From an uncultured Adlercreutzia sp. (lineage in GTDB: Bacteria; Actinomycetota; Coriobacteriia; Coriobacteriales; Eggerthellaceae): a stretch of DNA of 64,000 bases. Under the pieces are notes generated by a model that was given only the letters and a program-made list of their open reading frames with translations, was not told the origin of the DNA and did not search any database. The stretch spans positions 1-64,000 of the forward strand of contig NZ_CAUASN010000002.1 in assembly GCF_958431955.1 (NCBI RefSeq), read 5' to 3'. Positions within the stretch are counted from its first letter, which is position 1. Each line of letters opens with the position of its first letter. A program made the position numbers and the translations under genes. Shown here in pieces: positions 7,894-19,300 of this stretch.

Positions 7894-9195
7894 TTACAAC
7901 TCCCCGATGATGCGGGCGGCGCGAGCAGCGCATTCGGCCTTGGCGCGCTCCACATCGATGGTGGGCCACGCGCCGTCGCGGTAGACGACCTCGCCATCGC
8001 ACATCGTGAGCACCACATCGGCCCCGTCGCCGGCGTACACGATGTTGTACACCACATCGGTCGCCGGGCACCACGAGGGGCCCGACGTGTCCAGCACGCA
8101 CAGATCGGCGCGCATGCCCTCGGCGATAGTCCCGCAGTCGTCACGGCCCTGGGAGAGCGCCCCCACGCGCGTGGCCGCCGCCAGGGCCTGCTGGGGCGTC
8201 ACTGCCGTCGGGTCCAGGGTGGCCCCCTTGTAGATGAGCGCCTGCAGGTACATGTCGTGGAAGAGGTTGTGGTTGTTGTTCGACGCCATGCCGTCCGACC
8301 CTAGGCACACGGGAATATTCCGGCGCAGCATCTCGGGAATGGGGGCGAACCCGCTGCCGAGCTTCATGTTGGAGGCGGGGTTGTTGGCCACGAACACGCC
8401 GCGGGCGGCCAGAATGTCCAGATCGGCGTCATCGACCCACACGCAATGGGCCGCCGTCACCGGCACATCGAACAGGCCGAGGCTGTCGAAGTACGCCACC
8501 GGAGAGAGGCCCCCGTGGCGCTCGCGGCACTCGCGCACCTCCTTCTCGGTCTCGGACAGGTGGATGTGCAGCCGCAAGTCGGTTCCGCGCACGATGTCCA
8601 GGATGTCGCGGCACACCGTCTCGGTGGACAGGTACTCGGAATGGATGTTGTAGTCGATGCGGATGCGGCCCTCCCCCGCCCCGTGCCAGTCGCGCACGAG
8701 CGCCTCCATCTGGGCGCAGATGGGGTATTCCGCGTAGGGCTTCTCCTCGAAGGCCACCAGGCCCTCGCACATGTTGGCCTTCATGCCCGCCTCGAGCACC
8801 GCGCGCGAACGCTCCTCGGAGGCGTAGTACATGTCCGAGAAGCTGACGACGCCAAAGCGCGCCATCTCGGCGCAGGCGAGCACCGTACCCCAGTAGCAGT
8901 CCTCGGCGGTCATCTTGGCCTCGAAGGGGAAACAGCGCTCCTCGAGCCAGCGCTGGAGCGGCAGGTTCTCGGCGAACCCGCGCAGCAGCGTCATGGGAGC
9001 GTGGGCGTGAGCGTTGTAGAGCGCCGGCATGAGCAGCCTGCCCACACCGTCGTACACCTCGCCGAAGGAGGCCGCCGCCTCGGGTGCGGGCGGCTCGGCG
9101 CCCACATAGGCAATGCGCCCGTCGCGCACGCCCACCCACTGGTGGGGGCGCACGGCGAGGTTCTCGTCTAGGATATCGATATCGGCGAAGAGCAT
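7894..9195 (-). CDS. mtaD: Amidohydrolase, 5-methylthioadenosine/S-adenosylhomocysteine deaminase type
   Basis: 433 residues of the metal-dependent amidohydrolase superfamily (TrzN/ATZ/MtaD group). Metal ligands are visible as the HxH pair in NAHAHAPMTLLRG (near 62-64), His in HIHLSETEKEVRE (near 210), His in TAAHCVW (near 243) and Asp in LGSDGMASNN (near 293). The N- and C-terminal flanks form the composite beta-sandwich. Family enzymes deaminate MTA, SAH or adenosine, or hydrolyse related heterocycles, so the exact substrate is not fixed by sequence. The gene starts 22 bp after the preceding minus-strand gene and is probably cotranscribed with it. Confidence 0.82.
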   Translation of the reverse strand: MLFADIDILDENLAVRPHQWVGVRDGRIAYVGAEPPAPEAAASFGEVYDGVGRLLMPALYNAHAHAPMTLLRGFAENLPLQRWLEERCFPFEAKMTAEDCYWGTVLACAEMARFGVVSFSDMYYASEERSRAVLEAGMKANMCEGLVAFEEKPYAEYPICAQMEALVRDWHGAGEGRIRIDYNIHSEYLSTETVCRDILDIVRGTDLRLHIHLSETEKEVRECRERHGGLSPVAYFDSLGLFDVPVTAAHCVWVDDADLDILAARGVFVANNPASNMKLGSGFAPIPEMLRRNIPVCLGSDGMASNNNHNLFHDMYLQALIYKGATLDPTAVTPQQALAAATRVGALSQGRDDCGTIAEGMRADLCVLDTSGPSWCPATDVVYNIVYAGDGADVVLTMCDGEVVYRDGAWPTIDVERAKAECAARAARIIGEL

Positions 9196-9217
9196 GGCGG
9201 GGCCTTTCTCGCGGAGG

Positions 9218-10153
9218 CTAGGACTGCACGGCGAAGGTGGTGGGGAACAGATACCACGCGTCGCTGATCTTCACGACGCAGTAGGGGGTGTCCACGGGCG
9301 GGACGGCGGCCGCATCGTCAGCGGCATCGGCCGCACCATCGGCGGCGGCGTCGACGGGCACGGCGGTCGCATGGTAGGCCGCCTGCAGGAAGCGCTCGAG
9401 GCCGAGGGCCGCGAAGCGCTCCTCGATGGCGTGCCGCTCGTCGGCGCTCAGCGCATCGCCCTGCTCGAGGGCGAAAGACCCCGAGGGGATGGCCGCCGCC
9501 AAGGCGCCCACCTCGTCGTCGTGCAGGCGCGCGGCCAGGGCGTCGGCGGAATCGGCGCCCACCTCGGCGGCCCAGGCGGCCACGTAGTCGGCGGGCATGA
9601 GCGTGAGCGCGCTCGCCGCCCAGGCGTCCATGACGGCCGCGTCGTCGGGTGCGGCGACGGCCGGGGCCAGGCCGGGTACCATGGCCGCCAGCACATCACC
9701 GGCGAAGGCGTAGCCCGCCCCCTCCGCCATGATGGGCTCGGAGGGCATGGGGGCGCCGTCGGGGCCGAGCATGCCGTTGGTCTCGACGGCGTCATCTGAC
9801 GGCGCGGCGGCCTCGGCGCCATCGCCCTCGGCGGGAGCTTCCTGCTCGTCAGAAGCCGCGGGCGCCTCGATGGCAGCATCGGCCGCGGGCACCTCGGCGG
9901 GGGCGGAGGAGAAGCGGCCCATGAGCATCGGCACGGCCACCACTGCCGCGATCACCACCACGAGGCCCACCACGCCCGCAGCGAGGCCCACGGGGTTCGG
10001 GCCCTTCTCGTCCTCGCCCGCGGCGCCCTCTTCTGCCGGCTCCGGCGCGGGGGAAGGGGCTCCGCCGTCCGGGGCGGCCGGGGTGCCCTCGGTGCGCGGG
10101 GGAACCTCCTGCTCGGCGCGATGCGGGTCATCGGGGAGAAGCTGCTCGGTCAT
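9218..10153 (-). CDS. Single-TM Ala-rich membrane protein, unknown function
   Basis: About 311 residues. A Pro/Glu-rich cytoplasmic N terminus of roughly 55 residues is followed by one transmembrane helix (GLAAGVVGLVVVIAAVVAVPML). Next comes an acidic Ala-rich spacer and a C-terminal domain of about 170 residues ending in YCVVKISDAWYLFPTT. That last motif resembles the end of small DUF4878/NTF2-like extracytoplasmic domains, but the match is weak. The ATG at 10153 is chosen because AAGGAGG lies four bases upstream. A longer frame starts at 10183. The gene is 22 bp before mtaD. Function not recognised. Confidence 0.7.
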   Translation of the reverse strand: MTEQLLPDDPHRAEQEVPPRTEGTPAAPDGGAPSPAPEPAEEGAAGEDEKGPNPVGLAAGVVGLVVVIAAVVAVPMLMGRFSSAPAEVPAADAAIEAPAASDEQEAPAEGDGAEAAAPSDDAVETNGMLGPDGAPMPSEPIMAEGAGYAFAGDVLAAMVPGLAPAVAAPDDAAVMDAWAASALTLMPADYVAAWAAEVGADSADALAARLHDDEVGALAAAIPSGSFALEQGDALSADERHAIEERFAALGLERFLQAAYHATAVPVDAAADGAADAADDAAAVPPVDTPYCVVKISDAWYLFPTTFAVQS

Positions 10154-10220
10154 GCGGCCTCCTTCTGGGGTGCGAAACAACACGGGGAACTATCAGGGCC
10201 AAGGATACCCCATAACGCAA

Positions 10221-10245
10221 GGGAGCGGGCATCACGCCCGCTCCC
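10221..10245 (-). terminator. Hairpin after the giant gene
   Basis: Perfect 10-bp stem GGGAGCGGGC / GCCCGCTCCC with a 5-nt loop, between the giant gene's stop and the next minus-strand start. The T-tract is poor, so termination may be partial. Confidence 0.6.
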
Positions 10246-10310
10246 TCTTCGCTTAATCCCCTTTCGCCGCGGCGCGGAAGGCGCCCCGGGGCGCTCCCGC
10301 GCGCTTCCCG

Positions 10311-13300
10311 TTAGGCGGGAGCGACGGCATCATCCTCCTGCTCCTCCCGCCGGCGCCGCACCAGCGCGGCAAGGAGCGCGATGAGGGACGCCCCGGCCAC
10401 GAGCAACAGCAGGAACCGCACGAACGACAGCGGGTCGCCGGTCTGGGGCAGCGCCAGTCGCGTGATCTTCGTCAACCAGTCGTCGTCCTCGCCAGGCACA
10501 GGCGCCGGATCGTCGATGGTCGGATCGTCGACGACGGGAACCTCCGGGTCGGGCTCCTCCTCGATGGGGACGTGGATGCCCAGATCCACCGAGGTGCCCG
10601 CATCGCGGGTCCAGCTGTAGCCGGCAAGCACCGCGTAGGCGTGGCCGTAGGCGTTCACGCCCTGGGAGCGCACCGTCGTCGTCGGCAGCACCCCGGTCGT
10701 GCCCTCGGCCTCCTCGGTCAGCGAGCCCAGCACGTTCAGGTGCGCGTAGTCGTTGTCGACGTTGCGGTCGCTGCCGACGTTGAGCGGCACGTAGCGGGCG
10801 TCATCGGGCTTCACCATGCGCACGCGGTAGCTGTAGGGGCGACCGTACTGGTCGGCCACGGGCACGCCGGCGAAGGCGTAGGCACCTTCCTCGTCGGTCG
10901 TGGTGGCAGCCACGCGCTCCCACTCGCCCGTGTGCAGGATGCCGTCCTCCTCCAACCGCTCGCCCGGCGGCAGCAGGGCCGCCTGGGCCGCATCGGGATC
11001 GGCGTACACCATATACGACGCCGCGTCGTCGGGAACGGAGGGGTCGCCCTCGGGCGCGGTCGGGTCATCGGTCGGGTCATCGGTCGGGTCGCCCTCGGAA
11101 TCGCCCGCATCGCCCTCGGGGCCCGCAGGCTCCTCGGTATCCGCGTCCCCGCCGAACGCGGGAGGCTCGCCGGCATCGGTACCGGCATCGTCGGCGACCT
11201 CGAGCAGAACCGCCAGCGCCGCCGCGATGCGGGAGGCGGGCGTCTCGTCGCCGGCCTCCGGCCCCTCGGGCTCGGGGGGCTCGGGAGACTCCGGACCCTC
11301 GGGATCGGTCGGTTCCTCCGTGCCCTCGGACTCATCGGGATCGGTCGGGCTCTCGGGTCCTGTGGGCTCCTCGGGATCCGCAGGCACATCGGGGTCAGCC
11401 GGCGTATCGGGAACCTCGGGATCGGCCGGCGTATCGGGAACCTCGGGAGCCGGGTCGTTCTTGTCGCGCGTGTCGAAGTCGCGGGCGTTGTGGTCGCGCG
11501 CGAGCTGCTTGGCGATGCCCGCCGGCAGCGCGTCGTAGTAGCGCTCCGACAGCTCCAGCGGCTCGCCGGCGGCGTTGAGGTCGCAACCGGCCACACCGTC
11601 GCCGACCCGCGACAGCCAGCCAGCGTCCATGGCGTCGTCGGCACTCACGATGGTGCGCTCCAGCCACACCTCGCGATCCTCCAGACGCTCGTCATCGTCG
11701 TCCAGGATGCCGTCCTCGGCCGCGTCGTCGAACACCACGCCGCTGATGGTGGTGCCGGCATGGGGGATGAGGCCAGTGTCGTTGAACTCGGAGTCGTGCA
11801 CGGCGGCCATGGACCACTCCAGCCCGTCCGGGCCGTCGGCGATGACGCGCTCGGCAGGCTCGCCGACCTGGCGGTTCATCGAGAGCACGATCAGGCCGTC
11901 CACCGGCTCATCGGGAATGAGGCGGGTGGTGTTCTCGTCGAGGTCGGAGTTGACCGTCGCGTCTCCCCCGCGCTTCATCGGGGAGATGCCGTAGCCGCCG
12001 GGCACCGAGAGCACGTGCACCCGGTAGCCGTACACGACGTTGATCTCCTCCTCGTCGCGCATCTTAGTGCCCGTGGCCTCCAGCTCCTCGAACTTCCAGG
12101 AGCCGTCCTCGGCGGAGAGCTGGCGACGCTCGTAGGCCAGATCGCCCTCGGCGTCGTTGAAGGCCGCGTCGTAGATCCAGCGGTCGGCTTCGGCGTCGTA
12201 CCAGTAGCGCGTCAGCTCCACGGGCACGCCGGCGATACCCGGCTCGCCCTCGGCGCGGATGCCGTCATGGTTGCCGTCGCGCCACACGCAACCGGAGATG
12301 GAGGCGCGGGTGATGGCCTTCAGGCCCGCGTCGCCGCCGCGCTGGGCGTTCAGCGCATGGGGCGTGTCGTAGTCCACGGCGTTGTAGACGTCGTTGTACT
12401 GCTGGGTGCCGTCGGTGCCCGCCGCCGGCACCGAGACCAGCACGTAGCCGTCGCGGCGCACCGCGCTGTGCTCGACGAATTGCTCGCACAGGTTGAGCAC
12501 GCCGTTCTCGTCGCGCTCGAGGTCGGAGTCCTCGCGCACGAGGGAGGGCTCCACCTGCAGGCGCGTCGGCGCGAAGGCGCCCAGCTCGCCCACCACGAGG
12601 CGGTAGCTCACCAGCACTACCTCGTCGCTCACGCCGCGCTCGCCCCAGGCCACCGGCTTGCCGTTCTCGTCCAGCTGCAGGTAGCTCGGCACCCGCAGCC
12701 CGTTGTCGCCGAAGGAGTAGATGCCCTCCGCATCGGTACGGGCCACCTGGGCGCCCACCGGCGTCGCCACCCGGGAGACCTGGCGCTCGGTGGCGCCCTC
12801 GGGCAGGTAGTTCACCGAGGAGCCGATGACATCGCTCAAGGTCCTGAAGGCGATGGCGCCCACCACGGGCATGGCGGCCGTACCGGGCTCGCCGGCCTCC
12901 CCGTCCGCCGCGGCCACGACAGCGCCCTCGTCGGGGTTCTCGCCTTCGGAGCCGCCCTCGGAGTCGCCCTCGTCGGGGTTCTCCGAGCCCTCGGGGTTCT
13001 CGGGATTCTCCGGCCCCTCCGGCTCCTCGGGCTCCGTCGCGTTCGGATCGGCCACCTTGCGCACCTGGATCTCGTAGTCAGTCATGGGCGCCAAATCCTC
13101 GAAGCTCAGCGTGAGCGCGTCCGCCGGCGCGTCGCCCTCGGGCAACGCGAGCGTCTGCCACGTCGCGGGCTCCTCGCCCTTCGGCGCCAGGCCCAGCTCC
13201 CAGCCGAGCGGCGCCGACTCGGGCAGCATGTCCTCGGGTCTCACCGACACCTCGGCCGTGGTGTCGTGGTAGGAAATCGTTCCGGCAAGCGTGCGGGGCA

Positions 13301-16300
13301 CCGTGGTGGTGATCGTCTGGTCGGGATCGGCGGGATCCTCGCCTTCCACCTCGTCCTCGTAGTCGATCGCCCATGCCTTCACGGCCGCGCCGCGGGTGAG
13401 GATCTTCACCGTCTCCGCGCAGTAGGCGTCATGCCCCACCACGCGGCGGCCGATGACCTCGTACTCGCAGGCCGGCTCGATGGGCTCGGTCACGCCGTCG
13501 GCGCGGGCCGCCACGGCGAAGGTCCCGGCGGCCTCCTCGGCCCACTGCACGGGATCGTTGGAGGCATCGCCGTCCTCGTCATCGGCCCCGGCCAGGGCGA
13601 ACCACTGCAGCTTGTCGAAGCTCCAGTCCGGATCGGCCGCATCGGAGGACTTGCGGATGGCGTACTCCATGCCCTCCATGGGCTGCACGAGCGACACCGT
13701 CGCGTCGGTGGCCTTCAGGTTGCCCAGGTAGGATTCGGCGTTGCCGAACTCCCGGTTGAGCACCCACGCGCCCGTCTCGGGATCCTGGTAGTACTGGGTG
13801 AGGTACACCTCGATGCCCGGCACCGGCTTCTCCAGAGAGGTCAGATCAACCGGGTAGTCCTCCCCGTCCAGGCGCGTGCTCATGTTGCGCAGGCCGTCGT
13901 AGTTCTCGTCGTTCCACACGATGCCGCGGATGACCGAGGTGTTGAAGGGCCCGAAGCCGGCGTTCATGTCGCCCTGGTCGTGGCCCTCGGACAGGTCGAA
14001 CTCGAGCGCTGTGCCCTCGGAGGTGATAAGTCCCTCGCGGTAGACGTCCTCGGTGTCGTCGGTGGCGGGGCGGGCCAGCACGATGCGGCCGTCCACCACC
14101 GATACCGTGTCGACGGCCATTTCCACGTCATCGAAGGTCTCGATGCGGTTGAACTCGCCGAAGGCCACCGGGATGGTGTCCGTGTCGTAGATGTCGCGCA
14201 CATCCGCGCCGCCCAGGCCCGCGTCCTTCTCCTGGAGCGCGGCGCCCTCGTCGTTCATGGCGCTGCGGCGGCCCTTGGAGTTGGGCGCCAGGCCGTCGGA
14301 GGAATCCACCAAAAGGCGCGTGACCGGCAGGCTGTTGGTGGAGGTGCTGTAGTCGCCGTCGTCGGACTTCTTGTTGTTCACCTCGACGGTGTAGCCGTAG
14401 AGGTTGCGATCCTCCGGGTTGTCCAAGTCGAACGGGGCCGACACCGGCAGGTTGGTGAACTCGTAGCGGCCGTTCTCGTCGGTCACCGCCACCTCGTTGC
14501 CGGGCTTGTCGTTCACGATGTCGTCCGGATCGACCGGGCCCACGTTGGGAATGTAGCGCACCCAGCGGTTCTCCTCGCCGCTCCACAGCCACACCTTCAG
14601 GTACACCTCGATGCCGGAAAGCGGCTCCTCGCCCGTATCGAGCAGGCCGTTGTAGTTCGCGTCGTGCCACAACGTGCCCGAGATCGTCTGCATGGGCACG
14701 TCCAGCACGCCGGCGTCGTTGTAGGCGCGGTCCGATCCGTCGGCCGGGTCGAACTGGTCCTCGGTGGCAACCGCGTCCAGGGCCGCCACGCGCGCCGCGC
14801 GCAGAGGCATCGTGTCGAGGGCGAGGGCCCGGGCTGCGGCGGCGCCGGCCAGCTGGCCCTTCATGCCGAGGCCGATGTCCTGGTTGTCGTTGTGGGAGGG
14901 CGCGGCGGTCACCACGTTCTCCATGTTGGAGATGCCGGGCTGGTAGGTGTTCAGCAGCACGTCGTACTCGTCGATGCCCTCCTCGTTGGTCTCGGCGTTC
15001 TTCATGAGCAGCGCGTCCTTCAGCCGGAAGTTGGAGTCGAGCGTGAAGTCGTCGCCGCGCAGGTACTTGGCGATCATGTAGGCGTTGCGCTTGAAGGCCG
15101 GGTCGGTGGCGCGCACGCGGTAGGCGTACACGATGACGTTGTCGTACTCGTCCCGGGTCTGGGTGAGCAGGTTGTCGAAGCGGTAGACGCCGTCGGTCTG
15201 CTCGCCCTCCGAGTCGATGCCGTTGGCCGTCATCTGGCTGCGGCCCTCGATGAGCGACATGCCGCCGGTGTTGTCGGCCTCGTAGTCCTCCCAGGTGTGG
15301 TCGGCATCGGCCCAGGCCGGATCCTTCTTCCAGCCGTCGATGGCCACGATCTCGCCGGAGCCGTCGTCGGCGTAGGTGATATTCGGAATGTAGCGCTCGA
15401 GCGTCACACGGATGTCGTTCTTGCCCTTCTCCATCTCCATGACCGGCTCGCCCGTGGCGTCGAGCACCTCATCGCCGTTCTCGTCGAGCACCGGCACCTC
15501 GTTCTGGATGCCGTCGTTGTTGGTGTCGGTCCACACCACGCCCACGATGGACTGCACCGGGGGCTCGAGCATGCCGGCGTCGCCGCCGTCGATGACGCGC
15601 CCGGTGCGGTTGCCGTCCTCGTCGACCTCGCCCACGTTCCCCGGCCGCGCGCGCAGCCAGTCGTACTGGACGCCGTTCTCGAAGCCGGACACCTCGGACA
15701 GGCCGCAGGCCACGTCCTCGGCGGCCACGATCACCTGCGAGTCCTTCCTCAGCTCCCGCTTGGTCACGGTGTTGTAGCTCAGGTGGGCCTCGTCGATGGT
15801 GTCGGCCAGGATGATCTGGCCCTCGTTGGCGCGCACGAGGTACTGCTCGCTGTTGTCGGAGCCGCGGAAGAGCTCGCGGCCCTGGATGGCGATGCCCCGC
15901 GCCTCCCGGTTGCCCTCGGCGTTCTCGATGTCGGCGTCGGCGAGCACGTCGTCGTCGGCATGGTAGCGCGTCAGCAGCCAGTGGATGTCGTCGGCGGCGT
16001 CATCGGGCGTGCCGTTGTCGTCGACGAGGGTCTCCTTCAGGGCCACGCGGTAGGCGGCCAGGTAGTGGGTGCCGTCGGGGGCGGTGTAGGCCGTGGGCAG
16101 CTCGTTGAACTGGTAGCTGCCGTCGGTGCCCGTCACCTGGGAGATGAGGCCGCCGCCCAGGACGGTCGCCCCGTGGGCCGCACCGTCGGATCCCTCCACG
16201 GACGAGGCACCGGGCACCGCCGCGGTGCGCAGATCCTGCCCGAAGGCGGTGTTCTGCTCCCAGCGGCCCGAAACGCCGTCGGCGCCGGGCACCCAGTACC

Positions 16301-19300
16301 ACTGGCTCAAGAGCACCGTCTGGCCCTCCAGCCCCGGCTCGCAGGGCGAGTAGCTGCCGTCGGCGCCGGCGAGCTTGTCGGCGGCGTCGGGGTCGTAGGC
16401 CGCGTCCTCCGGATCGGCCGTCTCCGGCCGCTCCTCGGCCAGGCTGTAGCTGCCGTCGCCGGTCTTCGCCTGCACGCCGTCGTAGTTCGCGTCGTTCCAG
16501 ATGCGGCCGGCCACGCTGGAGCGCGGCACCTCCACCAGGCCCGCATCCCAGTGCTCGATGGGGTTGGCGTCGGCCAGGTCATAGCGCATCACCGTGCCGC
16601 GGCCGTCGGCCGTGGGGCCGGCCACGGTGCGCACCGTCTCGGCCGACACGCCCTCGGGCAGATCCCCGAAGGCCTCGATCTCCTTGGCCACCACGATCAT
16701 GGAGTTCAGCGACGTGTCGGTGTCCACCGTCAGGCCGTCCTCGTTCAGATAGTAGCTGCCCGCGTGGGCGGCCTTGCTGTGCGCGTTGCCGTCCTCGTCC
16801 ACCCATTCCCACTGGGTGCCGTCGGAGGACAGGTGCAGATCGAGCAGCGAGCCGAGGCGGGTGGTCTGCGCGATGCGGTTGCCGTCGCGGTCCACGAACC
16901 ACCACGCGCCGCCGGCGCGGTCGAAGGCCACGCCCTCGGTGCCGCTCGCCCTGCCGGCCGCCACCTGGATCTTCAGGTTGGCCGGGTCGAAGGTGGCCCA
17001 CACGGCGTTGGTGGAGTCGTAGCGAATGTACTCGTTGCCGCTGTTCATGTCGAAGTTGCCGGGGAAGAAGCTGTTGGTCGCCACGTTGCTCGCATCGGAG
17101 TCGAGCTCCTCGTCGAGCTGGGTGGACGCGCCCGTGAGCGACGAGGTGAACGGGCTGTGCAGCGTCGTGGCCCAGTCGCGCCCGTGGCTCGCCAGGGTGG
17201 CGCGGTCGAGGCGCAGGCGGTAGCCGGCCAGGAACTTCAGCTTCTCGTCCTCGGTCTTGCCGGGGGTGTCGTCCTCGGGGTCGGCCACGTAGGTGGACAC
17301 GCCCTTGAACACGTACTGGCCGGAGGGCGTGGTGGTCTCCACCGTGGTCTTGGGCTGCTTGGCGGCGGGCACCTGCACCCACGTGCCCTGCATGCTCGGT
17401 TCCTTGTCGGGGTTGGCGCGCAGCTCGTCGTAGTTGCTCGGCTTCCACCAGTACTGCTCGAGGCACACCTTCATACCGCCGATGCCCTCTTCGCTCATGC
17501 CCTGCAGGCCGTCGTAGTCGGCGTCGTTCCAGATGTAGTTGCCCAGGTACCCCTTGGTGCCGTCCACCCAGCCGAGGGCGAACTTGTGCTGCACCTGGTA
17601 GCCCTCGTCTGGGTTGCCGGGAACCTCCAGCAGCATGACGCCGTTATCGTCCACCGGCACCTTGGAGGTGAAGGGCTTGGTGCGGGCGATGCCGCTCTCC
17701 AGGCGCAAATCGTTGTCCCACACCCCGGTCTGCCAGCGCTTCGCGCCGCCGTTCCAGGTGATCGTGGGATAGGTGAGCGCGCTGTCGTCCCAGGTGTACA
17801 CGCTCGGCTTCAGCAGGCGCTGGCGGGTGTCCTCCGCCACGATGACGTAGCGCTTGTCGGGCACGAGCGTCCACTCGAAGTAGCCGTTGGCGCCGGTCAC
17901 CGTGGTGGTCGGGTTGCCGTCGGCGTCGGTCGCCGGCACCACGCCGTTCTTCAGCACGCCGTCCTCCGGGTCCATGCCCCAGCCGTAGCGGTCCTCCACC
18001 TTGCCGGTGGTGGGGTTGATCACCTGCTCGTACTCGAACAGGGTCACCTTCATGTTGGCCAGGCGCAGCTCCTTGTTGGGCTTGCCGGAGTTCATGGCGT
18101 CCACCGGGTCGGCCAGATCCAGGTCGACCCCCGAGGTGTCCAGCACGCCGTTGATGTCGGCGGGATCCTCCTCCACGTAGGGAACCTCGGGGTTGTCCGG
18201 GTTCTCCTCCATGTCGTCGCGGAACACCACGCCGGTGTAGGTGACCGGGCGCGCGATGCCCACGTCGTAGCTCGTGGCCGCGGCGTCGTAGGCGGCGTGC
18301 AGCGCATCCCATTCGCCCTTCTTGAACTTCTCGGGGTCGTAGTCCACGCCCTCCACCTCGAAGGCGTCGGAGGTGGCCACGAGCTTGCCGTTGCTGCGGT
18401 CCACGGTCATCGCCACGTCGGGCTCGCCGTCGCCGTCGGCATCGGGGCCGATGCGCTTGGTGGTCAGCGCGTAGGTCTTGTAGGCGTCGGGGAAGGTGAA
18501 GCGCAGGCGGTACTTGCCCGGCTCCAGGCAGGAGAAGATATAGTAGCCGTCGTTGTCGTAGTAGTCGCTCTCGGTGGTGAAGGTGTAGGGGGCGCCGGAG
18601 GTGGCCGCCGTGTAGCTCTCCGTCTCGTTGAGCACCGGAAGGCCCGTCACCGGGTCGCCCTCCACCCAGCGGCTCTCGTTGTTGGTCTTGTCGTCGCACA
18701 CCTGCACCGACACCACGCCGTCGCGGTTGACCGGGTTGCCGTACTCGTTGAGCAGCTCCACGAGCACGCCGTTCACGCCCGGATCCTCCGGCTCGCCATC
18801 GAAGTCCACGTCGGTGTAGATGTCGGACACCGAGCAGGCGGCGTTGGCGTCGTCGCGGTAGCTGTAGTACAGCTTCATGGAGTTGAACTCGTCGCGGGAG
18901 GGCTCGCTGTCCTGGTCGACCACGGTGAAGCCCTTCTCCGTCGCCGGCAGGTAGCGGCCGTTGGGCGCCTTGTGGTAGGTGGTCCGGCGCTGGACGCGGG
19001 CCAGCGGGTCCACCGGCTCGCCGAAGGCGTCGAGCTGCACGTCGGAGTCGTAGACCGGCTCTCCCTTGCGGTCGAGGGTCACCACGCGTCCGTAGCCGTC
19101 GATGCCCACGAGCTTGCCCTCGGTGTCGTCCTGGTCGGTGTTCCAGTCCGGATCGATCCACACGTAGTCGCCGATGTAGCCCTTCTTGTCGGGCGCGTCG
19201 ATGAAGGTGCCCGCCAGGTGGGTCTCGATGAACGAGCGGTTCGTGTCGCGGATGCCGTCGCGGGTGATGCGCTGGGCGAACGAGTTCCACTGGGTGACCT

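Larger units (their letters stand above)
10890..19190 (-). repeat. C-terminal stalk of nine SdrD_B-like domains
   Basis: Nine domains start with variants of G-x-V/I-W-x-D-x-N-x-D-G, at about 19190, 18246, 17560, 16530, 15556, 14690, 13945, 12310 and 11753 (minus strand). Most continue with a G-(I/V)-x-V-x-L strand, a Trp-rich strand, DxxGxYxF and a YRV strand. This is the SdrD_B (prealbumin-like, calcium-binding) fold used as a rigid stalk in staphylococcal Sdr proteins. Domains 7 and 9 carry long insertions. Spacing is irregular (about 200-550 residues), so copies are diverged and not a recent DNA-level tandem array. Confidence 0.85.

Noticed and set aside
11041..11460. Short GC-rich repeats considered as a CRISPR array
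   Set aside because: They are contiguous coding repeats without spacers, in frame with the Pro/Asp linker of the giant protein. No CRISPR array is seen anywhere in the window.
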